Shown: piece after piece, positions 14,677 through 20,721 of the stretch
Layout of the letters: each line of letters opens with the position of its first letter
Position numbering within the stretch: position 1 is the first letter of the stretch
IMG/VR virus record: IMGVR_UViG_3300026533_000020
Location: 1-21,119 of that record
Length of the DNA: 21,119 bases
Direction: 5' to 3' (one strand)
From: a virus
Position numbers and translations under genes: made by a program
The notes under the pieces: generated by a model
What the model was told of the DNA's origin: nothing
Database searches by the model: none
What the model saw: only the letters and a program-made list of their open reading frames with translations

Positions 14677-15015
14677 ATGTATAAAATAACAGATGTAGTA
14701 GAAATGGGTCACTCAAAATTCACAGGTGCTTCGGTGCAAATATCTTTATCTTTTAAGGATATTTTATCTGAAGAAGACAGAGATTTAGTCCTTGGTATTA
14801 TCGATGAGTTAGATCATACTTTGCTGACTAATGATATTGATTATATTCCTTTTTCGGAAAGATTCTTTATTGTGGAAGCTAAAAATCCATTCTATGATAT
14901 TCACTATGTAATCTACTATTTAATCAAAAGACATATCAAAAGACTAAAATGCAAAAAAATATCTATTACAATAGGTAAAGAAACATATACTCAGAACATA
15001 AAAGGACTCAAATAA
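14677..15015 (+). CDS. QueD/PTPS-like protein lacking the zinc site (112 aa)
   Basis: Three blocks match the QueD / 6-pyruvoyl-tetrahydropterin synthase fold in order: ELDHTLLTND at 44-53 (family LDHxxLND), NPFYDIHYVIYYLIKR at 70-85 (family NPTAENIAxYIxxxL), and ISITIGKET at 95-103 (family V-x-V-x-E-T). The N-terminal His and H-x-H zinc ligands and the catalytic Cys are missing, so it should not be an active synthase alone. It sits between folE and a complete queD, with a stop/start overlap (TAATG) to the latter. It may be a regulatory or structural partner of QueD, or a repurposed T-fold. The similarity is by eye and moderate. Confidence 0.55.
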   Translation: MYKITDVVEMGHSKFTGASVQISLSFKDILSEEDRDLVLGIIDELDHTLLTNDIDYIPFSERFFIVEAKNPFYDIHYVIYYLIKRHIKRLKCKKISITIGKETYTQNIKGLK

Positions 15016-15623
15016 TGTTAATAAGAAAATTGTTCAAATTCAATGGTCAGCATATAGTTAGAAACTGTTCATCTCAAAGATGCAAAAAATCAATTCACGC
15101 TCATACATACACAGTTGAAGTCCTATTCAAATCTTCGGGTTTGGATAATGGATTTATGGTTATGGATTTTGGTCTTATGAAAGGCACAGTTAAAGATATA
15201 ATTAAGTCCTTCGATAACTCATATTCGTTATGGGACAAAGAAACTGAAGAGTTCAAAGACTTAATTAAACAAAACCATAAAAGAATAGTTACTATGCCCA
15301 CATCTCCATCAGCTGAATCGTATAGTCTTATGTTTTTGTTTATCATAGATAAGTTAATCAAAGCAACAGAGTTCAACAACGGAGAAAAAAATGTTGAAGT
15401 TCATTCAGTAAAAGTACACGAAACAGCGACTGGGTATGCTGAATCTTTCATTGAAGATTTGGATTGGATGGATTATTCACTAAAAGATATTAAGTTCTCT
15501 GAAGAAGTGAAGAAAAGTTGGTCTAATCCTAAAATGTTCAAAGAACTAAAAAAATACTCAAAAGGCAAAACAGCAAAGAAACCATTCAAAAACCCTAAAG
15601 AGGTGCTTCAAATTGTATCATAG
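15015..15623 (+). CDS. queD: 6-carboxy-tetrahydropterin synthase (QueD)
   Basis: QueD converts dihydroneopterin triphosphate to 6-carboxy-tetrahydropterin, the QueE substrate. Zinc ligands are H13, H28 and H30 (FNGQHI, then IHAHTY), with C23 as the likely catalytic Cys. VMDFGLMK, PSAESY and VHETATGYAE match the family's later motifs. At 202 aa it is larger than bacterial QueD (about 120 aa), with an insertion before PSAESY and a basic C-terminal tail of about 45 residues that could bind nucleic acid or partners. The ATG overlaps the upstream stop; an AAAGGAC SD is in place. Its end overlaps the next gene by 11 nt. Confidence 0.87.
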   Translation: MLIRKLFKFNGQHIVRNCSSQRCKKSIHAHTYTVEVLFKSSGLDNGFMVMDFGLMKGTVKDIIKSFDNSYSLWDKETEEFKDLIKQNHKRIVTMPTSPSAESYSLMFLFIIDKLIKATEFNNGEKNVEVHSVKVHETATGYAESFIEDLDWMDYSLKDIKFSEEVKKSWSNPKMFKELKKYSKGKTAKKPFKNPKEVLQIVS

Positions 15624-16074
15624 TTCAGGAAAAGTTCATTTCGAGCCCGAAGATTTCGAGGAAGCAGTTCAGGATTTTGGTGTTCACTTTAGCCTAACCA
15701 ATCCTATTTCTAAAACTGAAGAATATTCATTAGTTGCACTCTACAGAGGAGGTCTTCCTCTTGGAGTTAGACTTTCTAATCAATTTAATTTAACATTAAG
15801 TATAGTAGATTATCAAAGATTGGATGGAGATTCATCTGAACCAGCATTTATTAAAAATATAGTTAAATCAGATAATATTATTTTGGTTGATGATATTGCT
15901 GATGAAGGAATTACCATAAGCAGAACTCTGGAATTTTTGAAGAAGGAATTCCCCAAAAAAGAAATTTTAGTCTATACTATATTTGGCAACAACAAAAAAC
16001 ACCCTTCTGGGTGGAAATATACATTCTTGCATCATAAAGAGTGGATTCAATTCGTACCTTGGGAGGGTAAATAA
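15613..16074 (+). CDS. Type I phosphoribosyltransferase
   Basis: The start is a TTG at 15613, supported by a strong AGAGGTG 7 nt upstream; no ATG fits. The PRPP-binding motif is VDDIADEGIT at 92-101, preceded by a hydrophobic strand (NIIL), and the upstream PPi loop is LYRGG at 43-47. The pattern is that of hypoxanthine/xanthine/guanine-type PRTases (153 aa). It overlaps queD by 11 nt, tying it to the pathway. It could raise the GTP pool that feeds FolE by purine salvage, or activate a 7-deaza base. Substrate unknown. Confidence 0.82.
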   Translation: MYHSSGKVHFEPEDFEEAVQDFGVHFSLTNPISKTEEYSLVALYRGGLPLGVRLSNQFNLTLSIVDYQRLDGDSSEPAFIKNIVKSDNIILVDDIADEGITISRTLEFLKKEFPKKEILVYTIFGNNKKHPSGWKYTFLHHKEWIQFVPWEGK

Positions 16075-16950
16075 ATGACAGAAAAACAACTTGAATTAAA
16101 GGCAGAATACCAACAATCAAAAGATAATGCTTCAGGAAAATACACACTTGAAGAAAGACCAGATTGTTGCTTATGCAACAACAAAGCATCAAGGTCCAAT
16201 AAAAAAACAGCATCAACAGTTATATGGAGGTCTCTCCCTATTATCTATAGAGTACATAATGACCTAGAGAAAGGTCATATCTGTGGAAGTTGTCATACTA
16301 GATTAATGCCCTTAAATAGAAAGTATGCTGAAGAACAAGGTTTTAAATCAGCTAAAGAATACACTTCTTTCCTTAAAAATGAAGGAAAAACTGAAGATGA
16401 ACTCAACAATAAAGAAAAGTACAAAAGAAGGAACCTCTCTATTCTCTCAGCATTTTTTTATGGAGAAGATATAGAAATAGAAGATATGTATGATATTGTG
16501 ACTAAAGAAACCATATCAAGAAAACATAGCAAATTCCCTGATGACAAATCCAAGGTTACTTTTGTTCCTAATCTACATCATATTCTAGTACAAAATAACT
16601 CTAGTGTCCACAAAGGAAAAAATGAACCTTCAGTTTTATTAGGTTTAGCAGTTCTTAAATTTAACCAAGTTCTTGAACTAACAAAATGCACTATGGTAAC
16701 AGATAATACCCATAAAGATATACACGATTGGTCTTATACTGATATTAGATATTATAATATTGAACAACTTCCTTTTGGTTTACAGAGTGAAGAAAATTGG
16801 ATTGAAAGCACTAATCTAATAAATGAAATTATGTCAGAAAACTGGAAATTTCCATCTTACCAAGAACAGATAATATCTATGTTTTCTAAAAAGACAGATA
16901 AAGATATAGTGGAAGTAAATAATATTATAATGGATTATTTTTTAAACTAA
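16075..16950 (+). CDS. Hypothetical zinc-binding protein (291 aa)
   Basis: Two CxxC pairs, C31-x2-C34 and C70-x2-C73 followed by H74, form a likely zinc ribbon in the N-terminal quarter (CCLCNN and HICGSCH). The rest is a helical and mixed region of about 200 residues with further His (LHHIL, DNTHKDIHDW) that I cannot assign. The ribbon spacing loosely recalls endonuclease VII-like nucleases, but the DHDH catalytic segment is absent. It begins directly after the PRTase stop with GGGAGGT as SD and may be the last gene of the island operon. Confidence 0.7.
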   Translation: MTEKQLELKAEYQQSKDNASGKYTLEERPDCCLCNNKASRSNKKTASTVIWRSLPIIYRVHNDLEKGHICGSCHTRLMPLNRKYAEEQGFKSAKEYTSFLKNEGKTEDELNNKEKYKRRNLSILSAFFYGEDIEIEDMYDIVTKETISRKHSKFPDDKSKVTFVPNLHHILVQNNSSVHKGKNEPSVLLGLAVLKFNQVLELTKCTMVTDNTHKDIHDWSYTDIRYYNIEQLPFGLQSEENWIESTNLINEIMSENWKFPSYQEQIISMFSKKTDKDIVEVNNIIMDYFLN

Positions 16951-16960
16951 AGGAGAAAAT

Positions 16961-17305
16961 ATGTTAAATGAAGGTTACCAAAGGATAGATGAAAATATGA
17001 GGTTTGAAGCTCTTGCACAGTTAAGAGAAATTCAATCTAATCTGGTAGGGATTTCTTTCCTACCAGTCATAGCAATAATGAAACAAGAAAACCCTCTTAA
17101 GAAAGATGTTTTGAAATTTCAAGATAGATTAGATGAACTAACAGCTGAAATTCAATCATTCATTTCAAAAGCTAAAAATGATATAGACTACCAACCCTCA
17201 GAGGAAGAAATAGAAGCTGAAGAAGTTGAAGCTGAAGAAGAGCCTAAAGAACCCAAAAAAGAAAAGAAAGTAGAAGATTCAACAGAGGATAAGAAAGATG
17301 TATAG
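16961..17305 (+). CDS. Hypothetical protein with acidic tail (114 aa)
   Basis: A strong AAAGGAG SD precedes the ATG. The first 75 residues look helical (a possible coiled coil between about 40 and 75). The last 35 are almost entirely Glu, Lys, Pro and Asp, an intrinsically disordered charged tail. It lies just upstream of endolysin and terminase, where T4-like phages often have the small terminase, and the helical core with charged tail would not exclude that, but no gp16 motif is visible. The coding sequence contains a strong hairpin at 17042-17066. Its end overlaps the endolysin gene by 8 nt. Confidence 0.65.
   Translation: MLNEGYQRIDENMRFEALAQLREIQSNLVGISFLPVIAIMKQENPLKKDVLKFQDRLDELTAEIQSFISKAKNDIDYQPSEEEIEAEEVEAEEEPKEPKKEKKVEDSTEDKKDV
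17042..17066. other. Strong intragenic hairpin
   Basis: CTGGTAGGGA (17042-17051) pairs with TTTCCTACCAG (pairs run to 17066) as a 10-bp stem with one G-T wobble around a 5-nt loop (TTTCT). It is unusually GC-rich for this genome and lies inside the open frame of the 114-aa gene. Confidence 0.7.
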
Positions 17306-17738
17306 ATTCAGCAAAAACTCAGCAAAACACTTAGCAACCTGCCATCCCGATATTCAGTTAATCCTTAATGAACTAATTAAAGTATATGATTTTAGTATAG
17401 TTTCAGCATTAAGAACAACTGAACAACAGCAACACCTATTCAAGTTAGGGAGAAGCACCCTGGATGGAATTAACAAAAAATCAAAACATCAAAGTTCAGT
17501 AGGTGTTTCTATGGCAGTTGATATTGTCCCTTATGCTAAAGGGACTAATGCTAATTCAGGAAAAGAACTAGATAATAGAAGATTTTATTTCATGATGGGT
17601 ATTGTTAAGGGTATCAGCACCAACTTAAAGAAACAAAATAAAATAACTCACGATGTTAGATTTGGTATCGATTGGGATAGAGATAATGTTTTCTCAGACC
17701 AGAGTTTTCATGATTTACCACATTTTGAACTAGAATAG
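17298..17738 (+). CDS. Endolysin, L-alanyl-D-glutamate/D-Ala peptidase type (M15)
   Basis: Zinc peptidase M15 motifs are visible: VSALRT at 35-40 (the family's S-x-x-R-T after a strand), SKHQ...SMAVDIVPY with zinc ligands H64 and D75, and DLPHFEL with H142 near the C-terminus. Such enzymes, for example the T5 endolysin, cut the peptide cross-bridge of peptidoglycan. The 146-aa length is typical. The spacing between H64 and D75 is wider than in the common H-x6-D form, as in several phage members. No signal peptide is present, so release would need a holin. The SD AGAGGATAAG lies within the upstream gene's end. Confidence 0.85.
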   Translation: MYRFSKNSAKHLATCHPDIQLILNELIKVYDFSIVSALRTTEQQQHLFKLGRSTLDGINKKSKHQSSVGVSMAVDIVPYAKGTNANSGKELDNRRFYFMMGIVKGISTNLKKQNKITHDVRFGIDWDRDNVFSDQSFHDLPHFELE

Positions 17739-17741
17739 AAG

Positions 17742-17749
17742 TATAAATC
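17742..17749 (+). promoter_or_regulatory. T4-late-promoter-like box
   Basis: TATAAATC differs from the T4 late promoter consensus TATAAATA only at the last base. It lies about 20 nt before the terminase ATG, right after the endolysin stop. Terminase is a late gene in T4, so the position is right. Late promoters in T4 need the phage sigma gp55, which cannot be checked in this window. Confidence 0.45.
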
Positions 17750-17767
17750 CTTATAAAAAGGATTTAT
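17743..17767 (+). promoter_or_regulatory. Hairpin masking the terminase Shine-Dalgarno
   Basis: ATAAATCCTT (17743-17752) pairs perfectly with AAGGATTTAT (17758-17767) around a 5-nt loop (ATAAA). The right arm contains the AAGGA SD and ends one base before the ATG at 17769, so the folded mRNA would hide the ribosome site. The left arm coincides with the late-promoter-like box. Transcripts starting at a promoter centred there would lack the left arm, whereas read-through transcripts from upstream would carry the closed hairpin. Confidence 0.7.
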
Positions 17768-17768
17768 A

Positions 17769-19100
17769 ATGAAAGGTATATTTGACGAATTAAAAGAAGC
17801 AAATAACAATCTAGAAATAGACGACTCCCTCAAAGACAAATTCCTTGAACAGATTGATACTCCCAAAAACCAAGAAGGATATTACTTAGATGCCTTCGGA
17901 GAAAGAATCTCGTTCAACGGAATACGACAACTCAAAAAACCCTACACCAAACTCAACTTAAACAAACACCAACAGCAAGAAATTAAAGCCTGTCACCAAG
18001 ATTATTTTTATTTCAGGACTAACTATTGCAAGATTCTAACTAAATCAGGAATAGGAAGACCTGAACCTAGAGATTATCAAGTTAGACTAGAAAAAGAACT
18101 TGTTAAGGGTGATGATGTATTAGCTTTCTTTCCTAGACAATGCGTCACTTCAGATACTTTAATTACAGTAAACAACAAAGAAATACCTATTAAAGATTTA
18201 TTCCTAGAACCTGGATTAGAAACTGAACAAAATGAAACATTTATCAAGACTAGAAATATATCAGGAAGCAATTTAAAAATAAAAACAAATACTTCAGTTT
18301 CTAAGATAGTAGAGGTTCACTTAACTGAACCTCTAGACAAATATAAAATAACACTAGAAAATGGAATGGAATTATTTGGTTCTCCTTTGCATACTTTAAT
18401 TAATGAAAATAAAGAAGAAATTTCACTAATAAATTCCTTAGGTGAATATATTATTACTGAATATCAGCCTCAAAAAGTTATACAGATAGATGACTTAAAA
18501 GTAAAAGAACAGATGTACGACGTTTCTATAGAATCAGAAGAACAACTTTATTTCACAAACGGAATTCTTAGTCATAACAGTGGTAAAACAGTTACAATTT
18601 CAACTTTCTTACTTTGGTCAGCATTAACTAGAAAAAATATAATAATAGGTATCGCGGCTAATGTTCTTTCTTTAGCACAAGAAGTCCTAGATAAAATAAA
18701 GAAAATATATGTTGAAATGCCTATATGGCTACAACCTGGATTAGTTTCTTGGAATAAACAATCTGTCGAATTCGATAACGGAACTAAAATCTTAATCAGT
18801 GCTTCGAATTCTGATTCTTTCCGTGGATTTTCTTTAGACATTCTGTATCTTGATGAAGCCGCGTTTCTAAGATCTACTATCTGGAATGAGTTCTTAGATG
18901 CAGTTATGCCGGCAATGGCAGCCAAACAAGATTCACAGGCGATATTCAGTTCAACCGCGAATGGTTTAAATTCTTGGTATCATATGGTAGAAGGAGCAAG
19001 AAAACCCAAAAAAGAAGTTCTTGAACCTGAAGATATTATAGTTCTAGAAGATGGGACAGAAACAACAGTAAAGGATTATTATGAAAATACAACAAAATAA
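17769..19100 (+). CDS. terL: Large terminase, ATPase part, with an intein
   Basis: The ATP-driven DNA-packaging motor, gp17-like. Extein residues 1-124 end FFPRQ; after intein 1 (125-270) the chain continues SGKTV, giving a Walker A PRQSGKT equivalent to T4 SRQLGKT. Walker B is ILYLDEA at 358-364, and the coupling motif SSTANGLNSWYH (394-405) matches the T4 S-T-P-N-G-L-N-H-F-Y region. The ORF ends after GARKPKK and a linker-like tail (ENTTK). It therefore covers the ATPase domain only: 443 aa unspliced, 297 aa after splicing. The nuclease is encoded by the overlapping ORF at 19081. Whether two proteins or one frameshifted protein is made is unresolved. Confidence 0.92.
   Translation: MKGIFDELKEANNNLEIDDSLKDKFLEQIDTPKNQEGYYLDAFGERISFNGIRQLKKPYTKLNLNKHQQQEIKACHQDYFYFRTNYCKILTKSGIGRPEPRDYQVRLEKELVKGDDVLAFFPRQCVTSDTLITVNNKEIPIKDLFLEPGLETEQNETFIKTRNISGSNLKIKTNTSVSKIVEVHLTEPLDKYKITLENGMELFGSPLHTLINENKEEISLINSLGEYIITEYQPQKVIQIDDLKVKEQMYDVSIESEEQLYFTNGILSHNSGKTVTISTFLLWSALTRKNIIIGIAANVLSLAQEVLDKIKKIYVEMPIWLQPGLVSWNKQSVEFDNGTKILISASNSDSFRGFSLDILYLDEAAFLRSTIWNEFLDAVMPAMAAKQDSQAIFSSTANGLNSWYHMVEGARKPKKEVLEPEDIIVLEDGTETTVKDYYENTTK
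18141..18578 (+). other. Mini-intein 1 in the terminase Walker A motif (146 aa)
   Basis: The insert begins with Cys (CVTSDTLITV, splice block A), contains a block B-like segment (LFGSPLH), has block F YDVSIESEEQLYF, and ends GILSHN with the penultimate His and terminal Asn. It is followed by Ser as the +1 residue. Removing it joins PRQ to SGKT and rebuilds the Walker A loop exactly. At 146 aa there is no room for a homing endonuclease, so it is a splicing-only mini-intein. Walker A loops are known favourite intein sites. Confidence 0.95.
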
Positions 19101-20532
19101 AATCAAAGAAATAAAAATTAGAGATGATGGGAAGTATGATGTTATTATGACCTTCGGCGAAAACGGATACAACATATCCGAAGCTGACTGGAAAGAAGTA
19201 CCTAGATGGCATAAGGATGGAAGACTTAAAACTTCTGATGAGTTCAGAGATGAACAGATAGCCAAGAATGGTATTATGCACTTCGAGCAGAACTTCGGGA
19301 ATTGTGTAGGTTACAATACAATAGTAGATATCGATTCAAAAGAAATAAAAATTGGTGATTTATTTCTAGAGTTCAACCCAAAAGAAGAATATAAAGTCTT
19401 AACTCCTAAAGGATATAAAACATTCATAGGAGTACAAAAGTACTCCAAAAAAACATTTAATATTAGAACTGAAACCAAAGAAATAGAAACAGCACAGAAA
19501 CATATTTTTGTAGTAAACAATAAAGAAATATTTGCTTATAATCTTAATATAGGAGATTTACTCCAAACTAAAACAGGATACGAAGAAGTAATTTCTATTG
19601 AGGAAGGTCCCGAAAAAGATGTTTATGACCTTATGTCTGTAGATGGAGAAGTTTACTTCACTAATAATATTTTAAGTCATAATTCATTCCTCGGGTCATC
19701 AAAAACACTTATTTCTACAACAGCATTAAAAGCAGTAGAAACAGCAAAAGACCAAGATATTATATTTAATTCTTTGTTTGAAGGTCTAAGAATATTTGAA
19801 GAACCAAAAGCACACCATAACTATATCTTAGCTTCAGACCCTAAACAAGATGGGATAGATTCAATAGGACTTCAGGTTGTAGATGTTACTAATATTCCTT
19901 TTATTCAAGTTGCTTCAGCAAAAATAGAAGAGAGTTTCCTTGTTATCCCTAATAGAGTATTTGACTTAGGAACTTACTATAATAATGCCCTTGTAGTGCA
20001 AGAAAACAACATAGAAGCAAATCTAATTAATATCCTGCACTCTCAACTAGAGTACGAAGGTGAAATATTCAAAGAAAGAAAAACTTCAGGAAGAGGATTT
20101 AAAAATATTCTGGGAATAAGAACCACAACAAAATCAAAGAAAATGATGACTTCATTCCTTAAGAAGTTCGTTGAAGAAAAAATACTAATTATTAATGATT
20201 CAAGAACACTAGAGGAAATGTATAACTTCATAGAAAAAAGAAATGGTTCATTCTCAGCAGAAGAAGGATATCACGATGATTTAATTATGGCTTTAATGCT
20301 TATTTTTGCTCCTTTCTTTGATGTCAAAAATTGGGATGACTTTAAGGGTTTTAATGACTTAATAGAAAAAAGAAAATCCGAAGAGTCCCAAATACAAGAA
20401 GAAACAGCATCATTTTTATCTTTAGGTTTTAGTTCAGATGAAGATAATGAATCCCCTTTCACTGAGGATTTATGGGGTGACTCCTTTGGAGGTATGAATG
20501 CTAAGGAAATGTGGGAGAATGATATACTTTAA
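19081..20532 (+). CDS. terL: Large terminase, nuclease part, with an intein
   Basis: The C-terminal part of gp17, in the +1 frame relative to the first part and overlapping it by 20 nt. The ATG at 19081 has AAGGA five bases upstream. Extein residues 1-74 (including DWKEVPRWHKDG and MHFEQNFGN) are followed by intein 2, then SFLGSSKTLIS, matching T4 F-E-G-T-S-G-T-L-I-S. The RNase H-fold nuclease acids are D253 (LASDPKQDG), E308 (VVQENN) and D399/D400 (EEGYHDDLIMAL). A Glu/Asp-rich tail follows. It is 483 aa unspliced, 356 spliced; with the first part this makes about 653 aa, close to T4 gp17 (610 aa). Confidence 0.92.
   Translation: MKIQQNKIKEIKIRDDGKYDVIMTFGENGYNISEADWKEVPRWHKDGRLKTSDEFRDEQIAKNGIMHFEQNFGNCVGYNTIVDIDSKEIKIGDLFLEFNPKEEYKVLTPKGYKTFIGVQKYSKKTFNIRTETKEIETAQKHIFVVNNKEIFAYNLNIGDLLQTKTGYEEVISIEEGPEKDVYDLMSVDGEVYFTNNILSHNSFLGSSKTLISTTALKAVETAKDQDIIFNSLFEGLRIFEEPKAHHNYILASDPKQDGIDSIGLQVVDVTNIPFIQVASAKIEESFLVIPNRVFDLGTYYNNALVVQENNIEANLINILHSQLEYEGEIFKERKTSGRGFKNILGIRTTTKSKKMMTSFLKKFVEEKILIINDSRTLEEMYNFIEKRNGSFSAEEGYHDDLIMALMLIFAPFFDVKNWDDFKGFNDLIEKRKSEESQIQEETASFLSLGFSSDEDNESPFTEDLWGDSFGGMNAKEMWENDIL
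19303..19683 (+). other. Mini-intein 2 at the start of the nuclease domain (127 aa)
   Basis: Starts with Cys (CVGYNTIVDI), has KEIKIGDLFLE as in intein 1 (KEIPIKDLFLE), a block B region TAQKHIF in which the usual Thr before x-x-His is Ala, block F VYDLMSVDGEVYF, and ends NILSHN before Ser. Excision joins FGN to SFLGSS, a conserved terminase stretch. At 127 aa it is at the small end of intein sizes and has no endonuclease. The close likeness to intein 1 suggests a shared origin. Confidence 0.95.
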
Positions 20533-20554
20533 GTTTTCTTTAAGGTTACTATAT

Positions 20555-20577
20555 AGTAAGATATATAGTATCTTACT
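20555..20577 (+). terminator. Hairpin after the terminase gene
   Basis: AGTAAGATA (20555-20563) pairs perfectly with TATCTTACT (20569-20577) around a 5-nt loop (TATAG), 23 nt after the terminase stop. No T-run follows, so it may be a poor intrinsic terminator or an mRNA end-stabilising structure. An alternative weaker pairing (TACTATATA with TATATAGTA) overlaps it. Confidence 0.45.
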
Positions 20578-20589
20578 CCTTCAAGAGTT

Positions 20590-20706
20590 GCTTAAGTTCA
20601 TAAATGAATAATTGAATGACTGGTTACTTAGTTGTGCTAAAGAGGATTAAAATTAAATTTATATTTCAGTGGTTCAGTGCTTATTATATTAGATGTTTTT
20701 AGTTTT
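20590..20706 (+). repeat. 117-bp direct repeat, copy A
   Basis: Matches 20722-20838 at an offset of 132 bp, with about four substitutions by eye. It begins GCTTAAGTTCATAAATGAAT and ends at the T-rich stretch after TTAGATGT. A 15-bp spacer separates the two copies. Neither copy encodes a protein. Confidence 0.93.
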
Positions 20707-20721
20707 TGAATTAGTGCATTA

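Noticed and set aside
16075-16950. Endonuclease VII
   Set aside because: The CxxC spacing is loosely similar, but the DHDH catalytic segment of that family is missing.
16961-17305. Small terminase subunit (gp16)
   Set aside because: Position and helical look are suggestive, but no gp16-like sequence could be recognised, so it is left as hypothetical.
18141-19683. Group I or II introns as the cause of the terminase interruptions
   Set aside because: Both inserts are open in frame with the host protein and carry protein-splicing signatures (Cys1, His-Asn, Ser+1). No intron core structure is needed or seen.
178-20462. Open frames on the minus strand
   Set aside because: All lie opposite clear + strand genes, have poor codon patterns and lack ribosome sites, so they are shadows.
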